Part shown: in pieces, positions 1-11,820 of the stretch | Position numbering within the stretch: the first letter of the stretch is position 1 | Layout of the letters: each line of letters starts with the position of its first letter | DNA from: Colletotrichum lupini | Lineage: Eukaryota > Ascomycota > Sordariomycetes > Glomerellales > Glomerellaceae | Assembly (NCBI RefSeq): GCF_023278565.1 | Contig: NC_064673.1 | Span: forward strand, 3,906,001 to 3,970,000 | Direction of reading: 5' to 3' | Length of the DNA: 64,000 bases | Made by a program: the position numbers and the translations under genes | Notes under the pieces: generated by a model | What the model saw: the letters and a program-made list of their open reading frames with translations, nothing else | The model's database searches: none | Told to the model about the DNA's origin: nothing

Positions 1-1336
1 TAGTCACGGAACAGGAAGTAAAGATCAACCCTGTGAGACAGAATCAATCATCTTTGCAATTATCTGGTATTTGCTTAGGTTGGGAAGCTGAACAAACACA
101 ATGCATAGCTAAGCTCAACGGCCGGGACTATTAGTCACCAAAACAAGTTATCAAACTTGAAGTCGGCAAGGCTCACTTTGAATCTCAGATGAGACGGCAA
201 TGCAGCCTTACCATGTCGGCAGTGATCGATTGCAGCTGCAACACGCAGTTCAAGAGTGGGGCATGTGCTTCTTTGAATGTTTGTCTAGGCTAGGAAGCGG
301 GATTGGTTCTCTGATTTTGTGGACGTTTCAGTCCCTTTCTCACTGCTTATCAATCCTGGAATTAGCCGCGAAACCAGATGGGATCTGTCAACCGAAATGA
401 TTATATGGAGACGAGACTCATACTTTACGAGGCTATGCCTTCTCCGGAAGGTGAGGACTGGCCACACTTATGTGATTCGGAAGTCCGATCCTACCAATCA
501 ATTGAAAAAGCAACTCCCTCATCAAGGTGATGGATGCACTCGGATGTGCAGGTTTTCAAACGTTCTCAATGGACCCGGTTGAAGGATGAGACCGCTGGTA
601 AGCAGCTTCCTTTTCCGGTATCTTTCTGTCTAGGGTGAACGCCTGACTGAGAGTATTTCTTCGTATCTAAATGGGCTGAACGAATATTGTGCCGCAAGGA
701 TTGACGCTAAGAGTTGTGCAACCCATGTCAACCCAATGATGACACAGAGGAGTTCACAGACCCAAGGCTATCCTCAGGCCTTGGAACTGCTACATTTCGC
801 CCTAAGATTCCGCAATAGGCGCTTCCCTTGAAAACCAAGCTTCCCCGGTGTCTATTCGGAGACATACCAATCCTTTGTCTGTCGGGCATGTCTGGATCCA
901 GGATGCTCGGCCGATGGGAGCGATGGAGCATCGTTGCTGATGGATTGGCCCCTCCGGTTCGTCCAGGTTGCAGGTCTAGATCATCGAGGACGTCTTGCTA
1001 ATCCGCGTACTTTCTGCGGGTTGGCATTCCCGTTAGCCGGGATGCTGGGCGTTGCAGCCTTTTGTGTAGGATCCATGGGCATGAGCATTAAGTCTGCTTC
1101 AATCAGCTCTCAGGCTCTCAGTGGAAAGTTGCCACCTCGTTGTGGTTCGTAGAGTGGAAGCGGAAATGTGTTCTCTCTCGTTTAGGAATGTCTGACAGCT
1201 TGATACTCGGCTGTAATTGCTCCCGACGCGATTTCCTGCAAACTTCGCCTCGTACTCTCAAGCCTTTTTCTATACATATACTCAAGAAACCCAGAAAGGT
1301 TCTCTTAGAATCTTTAATCTATTCATATGTCTCACC
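1..1336. other. Intergenic, upstream of MFS pump
   Basis: I see no supportable gene here. Open frames are all under 90 codons, overlap on both strands, and show no recognisable domain or consistent splice structure. The last 100 bases form the presumed promoter and 5' leader of the MFS gene starting at 1337. Confidence 0.5.
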
Positions 1337-3115
1337 ATGGCGCCACTACAATCAGAGAAGACGGCAATGATTCAGATGGGCGCGAAAGATTCCCTTCCGT
1401 CAACCTCTAGCAGCTCGAACCGCGCTTCTATTGCCGGAGAACGGGAAATCATCGTTGATGATAAAATAAACAATGTACTTTCGACTGTCGAGAAGCCTAG
1501 TTTAGAGGCCGAAGAAGCAGCCAACGCAGACGAGACCGATGATGCAGTCGTCGAGTATCCCAAAGGCCTTAGGCTGGTTTTGATCATTTTCGGACTGGCC
1601 ATGGCTGTTTTCTTGGTCTTCCTTGACATGACACTCATTGCTACCGCTATTCCAGCTATCACGAACCAGTTTAACTCCCTGCAACATGTTGGATGGTATG
1701 GCTCTGCCTACATGCTCAGTGTAAGACCCAAACTTCCATGAATCGCATCATTCTCACTAACAAATACTATTAAGCTTTGCTCATTCCAACTGGTCTACGG
1801 AAAATGCTTTGAACTCTTTTCTCTCAAGTGGACCTTTATGGTGGCCATCGCATTTAGAGAAATCGGGCTGGCTGTCTGCGGAAGCGCCCCCAACTCGATT
1901 GCTTTCATTGTCGGACGAGCCATCACTGGGATTGGTTGCAGTGGCATCATTATCGGCGCCTGGGTGGTTCTCGCACACAGTGTACCGATTCGTCAACGTG
2001 CTGTCTACACTGGATTTCTTGGCGCATTCTCAGGTGTCGGCGGCATCATCGGGCCCCTCATTTCGGGGGCGTTGACGGACAGCCATCTCTCCTGGCGATG
2101 GGCGTTCTACGTCAGCATACCCATCGGAGTTGCGACGTTGGCATTGATCTTCTTCTGCTTTCGACCACCGCAGCAACCCGACCAAGGACAACCCCGGACT
2201 CTCAAGCAGAAGCTCATGGAGTTTGACATTCTCGGGCTCTCAATATTCTTTGCTTGCATGATCTGCCTATTATTAGCCTTGCAGTGGGGTGGATCCCAGT
2301 TCGCTTGGAACAGCGCTCCGATGATTGGATTGTTGGTTGCCTTTGGTATTCTGCTCATCAGTTTTATTGGTGTTGAAATCTGGAAAGGAGACAACGCCGC
2401 ATTGCCTCCTCGTCTCATGAAAATGCGGAATATCGCATTCGCTTGTTTCTACGCTGCATGTATCGATGCAGCCTACTACACAGCCGATATATGGCTGCCA
2501 ATTTGGTTCCAGGCTATCAAGGGAGAGTCGGCCAGAGAATCCGGGATCAAGCTCGTTCCCTATGTTGGCGGAGAAGTTCTCGCTGCTCTAACCGCCGGCT
2601 ACCTGGTCACTTACACAGGGTGGTACAACCCTTTCATGCTCGTAGCGACCGTGTTGGGGTCAATCGGTCTTGGCTTGATGACGACTTTCGAGCTCGATAC
2701 TGGCCCAAGTATATGGGTCACTTTCCCCGTCATCGCCGGTGTGGGCATTGGGCTGGGATCCCAGCAGCCGATGATGGGTGTCCAATCAACCCTCGCGCTT
2801 CCTGATATACCTGCTGGTACAGCCGCCGTCACTTTGTTCCAGAACCTTGGGCCGGCTATCTTGATGTCTGTTGCGAACACCGTCTTTGCTAATGGCTTAA
2901 CGAAGCATCTGCATGGTACAGGAGGACTTGATGGACAAACTATTGCGGATATGGGGGCCACGAATCTCAAAGATATGATTTCGAAGGATCTACTCCCGAT
3001 TGTCATTGAAGCATACAACAAAGCTCTCAAAGAGACTTTTACTGTGCCGATGGCTGTCGCGGTCATCTCCATCATCGGGGTTGTAGGCATGAAGTGGGAA
3101 AAACTGCCTGGGTAG
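1337..3115 (+). CDS. MFS multidrug efflux transporter, DHA 14-TM (TOXA-like)
   Basis: Plasma-membrane proton antiporter of the major facilitator superfamily, likely exporting toxic or secondary metabolites. Two exons, 1337-1720 and 1775-3115, encode 574 residues; the 54-nt intron 1721-1774 has GTAAGA, an internal CACTAAC and TAAG, and joins in phase 0. A hydrophilic Ser-rich N-terminus of about 75 residues precedes the first helix. The [12 protein letters not shown] segment in helix 1 is typical of 14-spanner drug antiporters, and [16 protein letters not shown] is the antiporter motif C. About 14 hydrophobic segments follow. The tail after the last helix is very short (KWEKLPG), where many relatives have 20-40 more residues. 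ATG 1337 was chosen because the frame upstream has only TTG. A MetE-like gene lies 1.2 kb downstream on the same strand. The substrate cannot be told from sequence. Confidence 0.9.
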
Positions 3116-4330
3116 GCAAATAGTGCGATAACCTTCTCCAGCAACGTACACGAGATACTTGATCAATAAATGCATGAAGTTTTTCTTTATTTCACAGTAA
3201 TATTATATACCTCAAGACCCTTGGATACGAATAATACCTTTGGCCTCTGAAGATCACGCGAGAAATCCGATAATCAGCATGCAATACTTTGAGCGGATCA
3301 GATTCACGATTGACTAATCAAACAGACGTAGATACAACGATCTCGTAAGGTATGAGACCGAAGACTTTTTGCTGCTTAGAATATTTAAACTCTTGTTTGA
3401 AACTAAGCTTCTATTAGGTTCGTTCAAGTTGCAGTGCTCCTTTCTTCTATTTTCCCTTTGGCTAGATGACTAACATCAGTTTCGAATTCCGCCCTTTTGA
3501 TCTAGACTCTAGACGAGAAGCTTGAAGCCAACTGTCTGTTCAAAATTTAGGCCTCGCCGAGCAAGCATTTTGTTTCTTCATTCTGTGGAGGAGGGTAGTC
3601 TACCTAATGTGCTTAGAACATGTATAAACGGGGTTAGGCGAGAGATTGAGTCTTGCATATTATGGGCCGCTCTGCAGCGTGGTGCCTGAATGCAGACTTT
3701 CGTACTCAAGCCTAATTTCAACAATCTCAGTCGCACTCCTAGATGGTAATGGAGGATGTCAGATCTAGAGGATCAAATGGAACTTTGGTAGAGTGAGACG
3801 AAAGATATAACCAGAAAGAATTCTTCCTAGCGCCGAGTAGGATTAATAGTAAGACTTCCAACAGAATGCTACCAACGTAGACCAACACAAATCTGACAGG
3901 TGAGATTCCTCTTTGGGAAAGATGAAGCACTTCGGCAGGGTTGTTCCGCGCATTAACTGCCGTTGGTTCAATACGCATGTCATTAAGCAAACATGTTTGC
4001 TACTCAGTCATCAGAACAGGAATGCTCCCCGGCAATATTGCCTCATCCGTGGTTGTTTCCTGCCTGGATCATTGGGCCAATGGTCGAAAGAGTACCAAGG
4101 TAGAAAACTTGCTTATCTTCTTCAGCGGCCCTTTCTTCCTTGTCGAAATGGATCACCCGTGCCCACATGCCCAGAAGAATATCACCCTTCTCCACAGTGT
4201 GGACTGTAGCCCTCAAGAGGGGACATGGTCTGGGGCATACAAGAAATGTATTTAAGATGTGTTCGATCCAGCACATTGGCAGAGATTCAAGGCTGAAGAT
4301 CTCGACCTCAATATCATCAACACTGTTAAC
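3116..4330. other. Intergenic
   Basis: A 1.2-kb interval between the MFS pump and the MetE-like gene. Short open frames on both strands lack domains; one minus-strand frame at 3739-3990 has a single hydrophobic stretch but nothing else to support it. It presumably holds the 3' UTR of the pump and the promoter of the next gene. Confidence 0.45.
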
Positions 4331-5527
4331 ATGGCTCCCCTCTTCCGAGCTGACCAGATCGGCTCACTCATTCGGCCCGCCTTCCTGCTTGAGGAGAGGG
4401 GTTCCCTGGGCTTCTATGACAGCAAGTTATCTGAAGACCAGGCTGCTGCCACATCTGCTTCAATCAAGTACGCCGTTCAGGAGCAGCTGAAGCTCGAAGT
4501 CAGGCCCATCACCTCTGGCGAATATGAAAGAACCATCTTCTTCAGCGGCTTGTTTGAAAATCTTCAGGGAATGACAGTCAGAGACGATCTCAGGATTCCC
4601 CAAGACTTCCGACCCAACCTGCCTACCTTTATCGGACTTGCTAAGATGGGATACAATCACTTCTCCGCTGTGCCCGCCACGGGAAAGATCAAGTTCACAG
4701 ATTCGGCTTACCTTCCTGCCTGGGAGATGATCAAGAAGGCAGTCCCTCAAGAACGCTGGAAGGACTGTAAGATGTCCATACCGTCCATCTCCTGGCAACA
4801 CATGTACCTTGCAAACGGCACAGCGTTTGCCCTTGGCGTTTACGCTTCTGACAAGGACTATTTCCTCGACCTCGCGGCAGCATTTCGTTCAGAGATTCAA
4901 GCTCTTTATGATGCGGGTCTCAGATCTATACAGGTTGACGATCCAAATTTGACTTTCTTCGTCACAAAGGGCTTCAGGGAGGGTCTGAGGGGTGATGGCA
5001 TCGACCCCGAGGCCCTGTTGGACCTCTACATTTGGGCACACAACCAGGTCTTGAGGGATTTACCACCTGACTTGCATGTGGGCATACATCTTTGTCGCGG
5101 CAACATGCCTGGCCAGCCTTCTTTCGCCAAAGGATCTTACGAAAGGATTGCCGCCAAGGTTTTCCCCAAACTCAACTACCACACGTTCTACCTAGAGTTT
5201 GATGATCCTCGAGTGTCTGGACACTTTGATCCGTTGAGATTTGTTCCGCAAGGGAAAAATGTAGTTCTTGGCCTCGTGTCGACAAAGGTTGCAGACCTTG
5301 AGAACAAGGAGGCATTGATCAAGAGGGTTTATGAGGCTGCTGAAATCATGGCAAAGGCGCAAAGACGGGACGTCTCGGAAGTTCTAGCAGACTCACTCGC
5401 TGTGAGCCCTCAGTGCGGCTTTGCTAGCTTCAGTATCAACCAAGGCGTAACTACTGAGGACAGAATGTGGAAAAAGCTTGTCCTTGTCAGAGATGTGGCG
5501 AGGTCTATTTGGAAAGATGCCGTTTAA
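4331..5527 (+). CDS. MetE-C-like (UROD/MetE superfamily) methyltransferase
   Basis: Single-exon 398-residue protein related to the C-terminal catalytic half of cobalamin-independent methionine synthase, like the short bacterial YxjG/YxjH proteins. The full zinc ligand set is visible in family order: His253 and Cys255 in HLCRGN, Glu289 in FYLEFD, and Cys362 in SPQCGF. The N-terminus RADQIGSLIRPAFLL matches the start of the MetE C-domain. It lacks the N-terminal folate-binding half of full MetE (about 750 residues), so the methyl donor may not be methyl-tetrahydrofolate-polyglutamate. It probably transfers a methyl group to a thiol in the cytosol; the acceptor is unknown. The frame is open upstream to 4259, but the ATG at 4331 matches the family N-terminus. 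The stop is TAA. Confidence 0.88.
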   Translation: MAPLFRADQIGSLIRPAFLLEERGSLGFYDSKLSEDQAAATSASIKYAVQEQLKLEVRPITSGEYERTIFFSGLFENLQGMTVRDDLRIPQDFRPNLPTFIGLAKMGYNHFSAVPATGKIKFTDSAYLPAWEMIKKAVPQERWKDCKMSIPSISWQHMYLANGTAFALGVYASDKDYFLDLAAAFRSEIQALYDAGLRSIQVDDPNLTFFVTKGFREGLRGDGIDPEALLDLYIWAHNQVLRDLPPDLHVGIHLCRGNMPGQPSFAKGSYERIAAKVFPKLNYHTFYLEFDDPRVSGHFDPLRFVPQGKNVVLGLVSTKVADLENKEALIKRVYEAAEIMAKAQRRDVSEVLADSLAVSPQCGFASFSINQGVTTEDRMWKKLVLVRDVARSIWKDAV

Positions 5528-6747
5528 TGGGGGGCGCCCGCTCCGAGTTAGTTCTAGAATTATATCGAATGCAGCCATTTTCCGACTTCATCTAAGTAAC
5601 ATTACTTGTAAACTGTATTTAAGTTTATTCAGCCATGATTTTGACTGCGATAAACCTTGGCATGCAGCGTGAAAACAAGACGTGAAGAGGTCGACCCAGC
5701 AGAGGATTGCCGTAGCAGAACGTTACGTACCGGCACAGGAAAGAAAATATTATGATGATAGCCTTGTAAACTCAGGTTCAAATGCTTTCGTGTCTGAATT
5801 CTCACTTGGCTTGTAGCACAGAAGAACGTTTCTGGCCTAGAATTTCGGGGCGTCGCTTAGTCCATAATGATTCTGGATCGGAGGCGGCGTTCCAAACAAG
5901 CGCCGAGGCCGAGATGGCAGGTGGGCCGGGGAACCAAGTCCCGGGCAACAACTTGGTTGATCGTCGTACCATGCATTTCATCCCTCATTTGGGGCATCTG
6001 CAATCTTTCGTTGGAACAATTGGTTCTTAGATGCTCTGTATCAATCATTGAGAGATCCGAAACCGAGCAAGATGGGCCAGCACGAGGAGAAAGCCGGTGG
6101 ACCACACGGCAGATCATCGCCTTAAGAGGTAAAGCCTGCCCACTTACTACGCAGTCCTTGTTTTGCTTGTCGAAAGCCATATCTGGCTAACATATCGCTA
6201 AGTATCATGGCATTGTATAAATCGTCGATGTTATCAGGTGTTGAGAGAAGTCGTCTTGCTAAACTGTCCGAGAGACCGAAGATGCGTCACATATCATTGT
6301 AGAAAAGCTGCTGGCCTGGGCTCTGGACCTCGGTATGGGTTTGAGCACTGGAGCGACTGACTTGAGGTTGATTGGGCGTTTTCAATGAAGCAGGATGTCC
6401 TAATCTCCATTAACGTCGCAAGCGTGGCCAATGTCGAAGTACCCTACGTTTTCAGTAGAAGTTGAGCTTGAAATTGATGGAACGCCATGCACAAAGGGCA
6501 GCAAGAACAAACATTATATAATCACAATGGATTGGCTGGGTTAAGGAACCCCACCATAGCTGCGCAACAACCTACAGGGATACTGACCTTACGGATACTT
6601 GCCCCGCGCGCGCATCGAAGCTCCCCACCAAAACTCAAAGCTGTCGCGATTAACTTCAAGAAAGTTCCGACGTCACTCTGCTATTTCTCGCGCCTCGCCG
6701 GAAGACGCCTTTCCATTTTCTCGAGGTTTCTTCACCGACCACGAACA
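5528..6747. other. Intergenic
   Basis: No supportable gene. Overlapping frames at 5782-6190 on both strands lack domains. A CCCGCGCGCGC tract at about 6602 lies 140 bases upstream of the rhodanese gene, in its presumed promoter. Confidence 0.45.
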
Positions 6748-7285
6748 ATGGCGACGATTGGAACTCTCCAGCGCATCAGTGCTGCCAAACTCTCCGCGCT
6801 ACTCTTGGCAGAACAGGCTGCAGGCACTTCGTCTGTGGCCGTCGTGGACGTTCGCGAGGATGGTTAGCCTTTTCCTTGACCTCAACTAATTTAACCGCTT
6901 GGTTACACTGCTAACCTGTATTATTTTCATAGACTACCTCGGCGGTCATATAAAAGGCTGTATAAACATGCCCTCCAGAAGTCTCGATGCCACAATGCCC
7001 ACCCTCATGCGCCGCCTCGAAGGCAAGAAGACGGTCGTATTCCACTGCGCTCTGTCGCAGCAACGCGGACCCAGTGCTGCCCTTCGATATCTCCGAGAGC
7101 GTGATCAGAATCTCGCCTCTAATACTACTGCTACTGACTCGGCGGGAGACTCGGCATCTGCGGAGCCCCAGACAGTATACGTTCTCGATCGCGGATTCGT
7201 CGGCTGGCAGGAAAAGTACGGCGAGGACGAACGATTGACCGAGGGATATAGCAAGGAACTCTGGAAAGATGGTTACTGGATGTAA
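6748..7285 (+). CDS. Rhodanese-domain protein, Cdc25/arsenate-reductase type (Ych1/Ibp1-like)
   Basis: A 155-residue single rhodanese domain. Exons are 6748-6862 and 6933-7285; the 70-nt intron 6863-6932 has GTTAGC, GCTAACC and CATAG, and splits an Asp codon to give VREDDYLGGHIKGCINMPS. The active-site loop HCALSQQRG has Cys77 followed by five residues and Arg83, the C-x5-R signature of Cdc25-like phosphatases and yeast Ych1/Acr2 rather than the six-residue loop of sulfurtransferases. Members act as small phosphatases or arsenate reductases in cytosol or nucleus; which applies here is not visible. A polar insert (about residues 98-117, Thr/Ser/Ala-rich) sits between the active site and the last strand. 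ATG 6748 has a good context (ACAATGGCG). Confidence 0.87.
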
Positions 7286-8077
7286 GCTTCTACAACCTAT
7301 ACTTGATGCTTTCGAGTCACTGCGCTTCTGGCCAAAAGATTGTAATGCCCGATGGCCCAATGGGTACGTGCTCGGCCTTTCGAGTGCGACTCCATATCCA
7401 ATGGCTCGCAATGCCGTGTTATTATTGCAACGTTGATGTTTACCCTGAATATCAAGGCTCCAGCTCTTCCAGGCCAAGGGGCAACGTTTGCCGAGTCACT
7501 AGACTTGTTTAAGTTGTTTGGTTGAGTCATTTGGATAGGCTGGTGAATGTGCATTGAAAATTCGATTGTTTGATGTCAAAACGCGTGTTTCTCACCTTTG
7601 AGACATGTCATTTGATCGAACCTTCTCGCGGAAGAGCAAGTCTCATTTCTCTGTATCCTACTCTTCAGTTTATATAGGAGATTTGCAACGTCATGGGACT
7701 CAGCCTAACTATTGTCAACTGAGGTCTCCCAGTGCTTTTGACCGCCCGGAAAGGAGGCTATCAAGGTGGCCTAGTGAACATACCTTATTTTGAAGCTCAG
7801 ACGTCAGGCTTGTGCTTGTCGATCAAGGTACCGGACATAAGTGCCCGAAAACAGATGCATTCAACGGAGACACATTAATCTAAACTTATACATGTCTAGA
7901 TTCTATTCAACTGGCTTTGACCTCGATATCTATTCACTTGAAACTCTTCCACGGCATTGCCTCGAATCACTCTAGAAGCGTAAGGCCATTTTTGCGGTGC
8001 TCGCACTCAAATTTCATCAGACCAAGAAGACTTAAGTTCAGCTGTACTTCAACACCGCTCAGAAAGAGGTAGTCGCC
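7286..8077. other. Intergenic
   Basis: Nothing recognisable; only short frames without domains. It contains the rhodanese 3' UTR and the promoter of the small membrane protein at 8078. Confidence 0.45.
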
Positions 8078-8584
8078 ATGTATACTTCTAGAGAAATAGC
8101 CTTCATTGTCATCGGAAGCTTTGCAATACTGACCTCGGTCTTGTGGATTGCATTTGTTGCTCATGCGACTATCTTAAATGATCAGGAATCTCGACCAGAA
8201 AACAATAAGCTCTCAATTTCTGAGTTCGCCGCCGCCTGTTGCCTGATATTCTTTGGACTTCTCGTCCTAACACCGCCGATACTGGCCTACAGCATTGTGG
8301 TCCTTTGTCTGGCAATTGCTGCTATTATCCCTGGCTTTCTCTTCAGAGCTTGTGTCGAACCCGTCTGTGGTCCTTTTGCTTGCAGCAAAACCGCAAATGT
8401 GGTCGACATCTTGGATATCGCCTTCTATCCTTGCCTTTATGTCCTCCAGTATTGGGAGGCCTACAGTATGTGGCTCATCGGAGACGAGTGGGAGGAACCA
8501 ACGTCTGCAAAAGCTCCAATGCCGAAGATCAATGGCTCAGAGAAGGCAATCGAAAGTCAAAGCGGCGAGCCAAACTCCAGGTGA
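8078..8584 (+). CDS. Small integral membrane protein, unknown function
   Basis: I do not recognise this 168-residue protein. It is a single open frame from a good ATG (GCCATGT). A hydrophobic segment lies at about residues 7-31, and a long hydrophobic stretch at about 50-92 is probably two helices broken by PP. A Cys-containing segment follows (RACVEPVCGPFACSK), then a hydrophilic tail rich in Ser, Glu and Lys. No signal-peptide cleavage site is obvious. A strong donor GTAAGT lies 6 bases after the stop at 8590 and a matching acceptor CTCAG ends at 8645, so either the 3' UTR is spliced or the true C-terminus differs. In layout it resembles the 166-residue membrane protein at 14229 but shares no convincing sequence with it. 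Confidence 0.5.
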   Translation: MYTSREIAFIVIGSFAILTSVLWIAFVAHATILNDQESRPENNKLSISEFAAACCLIFFGLLVLTPPILAYSIVVLCLAIAAIIPGFLFRACVEPVCGPFACSKTANVVDILDIAFYPCLYVLQYWEAYSMWLIGDEWEEPTSAKAPMPKINGSEKAIESQSGEPNSR

Positions 8585-10152
8585 TCGAGGTAAGTAGAAC
8601 GATCTTCTCCGACGGTGTATTTGGCGCTAGGCTGACAATACTCAGGAAACAAGTCTTTCCGACACATATACAATCCGTTGTGGTGCACCTATATCATTTC
8701 AAGAGTCTAAAAAGGGCACGATGAGATTCACTTCGACATTGGCAATCGAAGATCTTCTAAAGGCAGATCTTACAGACATGTCACCTTCCAGTATGAAGTC
8801 GTCTTGTCTTAAGGTATGAACGCGAAGTATCTAGATCAGTTTCAATTAGTTCAAGTATCGATATCTCCCTAGTCAGTTGATTTCGAGTCTCCCAGTGACA
8901 ATAGTAATTCACCTTCTTTTCTTGTGGTAACCATCTAGGTGATGAGTGTCGCTCAATCCGCCTTGACCCTGGACATTTCAGGTTTCCACGTTGCGATGCA
9001 GCCAAGATGCCATGGTTTTCCCATCGCGGACGGAACGGCATATGATCTATTTCTTCGTAATGCTGAAGGAATTTACCTCTCCAGACCCTCGACAGTGTTG
9101 CTACCCCAAGGCGGAATTCGGCTTCACCCCTGTCATCTAATCCGCCTTGGCTACCTTTCAAAGTCAAGCCAAGCAATTGGCATTCTCAATTTCAGGCATT
9201 TCAGCTAGTTTTTAATCTGAATACTTGTCACGCCGTTGGTCTTTCTTAGCTATAGGGTGCGCTCATGGTGTCTGCGCGACATCTCCAGCCATAATTCTAC
9301 TCGTGAACCTAGTAGACGACTTGTATCACGGTTCGATAGACTCAATGGGAATACCACATTACGGTTCGTATTTGTGAGCCGAAATTTGAGTGCAGAGTAC
9401 GCAAAGCTCCATCATCATTCTCGTGTAGAGTATTTGGCTGACTCAAAGAACTGCCACCTCAGCCAGATTAGAGGTGAATGAGTGTTGTATTTTCCCATCT
9501 CCACTCGGGAATTTGCATGCTCGACATCAAATTCGTGAAGCCGCTTCCAGTTAAAGTATTTTCTCTAAACATTGATTAAATACTATGTGCCATAGCCACT
9601 TCTAGCTACTTTGATTCCATGACATGGCCGTATTAGATCCCAGAATGGAAGCAAACGCGGGTCGTAGACCATCGAGCGGGCGTGTCTATCATGCTGTCTC
9701 ATAGTTCGTCTCCTTCAATTGGTGGGACTATCAGTGAGCACCCAGTGTCAGAAAGCCAAGGGAAAGAGTTGTTTTCAGTTCGGACCCAATTTCTGCGCCA
9801 ACTACGGTGAATTTCGTGTCCCAAGGCTTCGAAAAAGGAAGCTCTGGAGATCATCCAAGAACTCTGTCAGCCATGAAGATTTTCCGCGACTCAAAGTCAT
9901 TGTATATTAATGAACCAAGCATTCATACAACACGTGTGGATCATTCTTACCTGAGGCACGCCACATTGCTCGATGCGGGCCCCCTCATGAAGCTCCCTCG
10001 CTAGGCGTCGAGACTAAACGTTTTCTGTACCGAAATTCTTTATAAAATGTCCCTGCCGCAATCATCATGGGGACGAGAGTGCTCCATCCCAATCCAGGAT
10101 TCCTATATCTTCAAGATTTTCTCGTTAGTTTCATTCAACATTACTTAGAGCA
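8585..10152. other. Intergenic
   Basis: No gene supported. It contains an intron-like stretch at 8590-8645 and, near the right end, the TATA box of the pectate lyase gene. Short frames in between lack domains, and several rely on non-ATG starts. Confidence 0.45.
10041..10047 (+). promoter_or_regulatory. TATA box of the pectate lyase gene
   Basis: TATAAAA lies 106-112 bases upstream of the pectate lyase ATG, a usual spacing for an inducible secreted-enzyme gene in filamentous fungi. Confidence 0.55.
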
Positions 10153-11113
10153 ATGCTCAGCAAGATCGGAGTCCTCACCGGCGCCTTGCTCGGGGCCCTT
10201 CCCATGACTTTGGCATGCTTGAGTTATGAGGGTGGTTTGCCCAAGCCCACTTCCAACAAACAAATTTCTGCTCCCATCTATGTCAAGTCTGGCGAGGTGT
10301 TTGACGGCGGTTGGGCCAAGTATGATAGAAGCCCCACCTCATGCAGAGAGCAGGTGGAAGGAGGTATGGTTGAGAAAATCCTCCTTTTAGCTCAGACTTC
10401 CTGCCTTACGTTGTAGCATCCGTAATCGTACTTACAATTGTGTACCAACCCTAGGTGAGAAAGACACGGCTTTCGTTTTGCAGAAGGGTGCCACTCTGCG
10501 AAATGTCATCATTGGAAAGACGGCCGGGGAGGGCGTGTACTGCTTGGGAGGGGGGTGCAACATCGAATTTGTCTGGTTCGAAGATGTTTGCGAGGACGCC
10601 ATCTCTATCGTGAGTCTTCTACCTTAAGCCTTTGAACATTCTGAACTTCTAAGCCACATAAATCCTTCAGAAGAATGACAAAGCTGGTGACGTTACCTGG
10701 ATTGTTGGAGGAGGAGCCTACCATGCAGCCGACAAGATCATCCAGCATAATGGCTGTGGTCGTGTGAACGTGAGTTGCCACGTACCCATGCACATCCGCC
10801 GTTGACTAATTTTCAGAAAAGATCATCAACTTCTATGCAAATGATTACGGCAAAGTCTATCGCTCTTGCGGAACAGTGAGCCATCCCTCCTCCCGCCTCG
10901 TAAGAGTTTAGCAAAAAGCTCACCGCATGATAATAGTGCGAGAAGTGCGCCCGTGAAGTTTACATTGAGGGCGTGACTGCCCGTAATGGAGGTGAGGTTG
11001 CTGGAATCACCAAGGCCAATGGTGACAAGGCCACTCTAGTAAACGTCTGTACCGATGCCAAAACCCCTTGCCAGAACTACAGTGGTCCTGGCGTCAAGGA
11101 CGGCCCTTGCTGA
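10153..11113 (+). CDS. Secreted pectate lyase, polysaccharide lyase family 3
   Basis: Extracellular enzyme cleaving de-esterified pectin by beta-elimination, calcium dependent in this family. Five exons (10153-10363, 10455-10609, 10671-10769, 10822-10875, 10937-11113) encode 231 residues, the normal PL3 size. The signal peptide is [23 protein letters not shown]3 landmarks follow: [33 protein letters not shown], a parallel beta-helix stretch, and [13 protein letters not shown] near the conserved Arg. Many paired cysteines suit a secreted protein. Introns are 91, 61, 52 and 61 nt. The intron-3 acceptor must be AAAAG (ending 10821): the more canonical TTTCAG five bases earlier breaks the frame and the conserved strand. 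Secreted PL3 enzymes are usually plant-infection or saprotrophy factors. Confidence 0.93.
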
Positions 11114-11820
11114 GTGAGTAATTGAGCCTCATTTTGTGCATGTTGTCTTACAGTCAGCATCCCTAGTATTACAGTGGAGGATCTTGAGGTTCTCCTTCCA
11201 TTTCCAAATACTGCGAGTCTCAATTGCAAAGGTGATGGCATACGAGACTACCTCATCCACTCATTAGAATCAGATCGTCTAAATCATCCGGATCAAAATC
11301 ACAATCATCATCAGTGCAACGTGCATTTCTGCCTCCTTTAATACTGCATTGCCGGTCCCTAGAATCATGGGAGTATCTCGAGCTACTGATAATTACCCCA
11401 ACCTACTATTTACCTCATGAATTGGGACGGCCAATTTTTTTTACTTTGTGCATATGAACCCTTCTTGTCATGCGGTAATACTGGAACTAGCCCAGCACCC
11501 CGCTGATGTTCAATAGTAGCTGAGCAGGCAGTTCTGTCATGCTGCACCTCCCTAGCGAATTCACAGGTCGTTGTCTCGATGTGGTTTTGGCTATGTAATT
11601 AGCTTCTAGGTGTAAGTCATTCTGAAGCCGTCATGTAGAGATCGACGGGACCAATCCACGCCAATTCCCACCATGTGACCATACTACCGTGTCCTTTGCT
11701 CCTAACGCCACGGCCAATGATAGGGGCTGTGATGACGAGGTTTATCTGATATAGATCAATCCCGTGAATTCCGGTAGATTCAATATCAACAGAATGCGGG
11801 GAAAATCAACTTAGATACGC

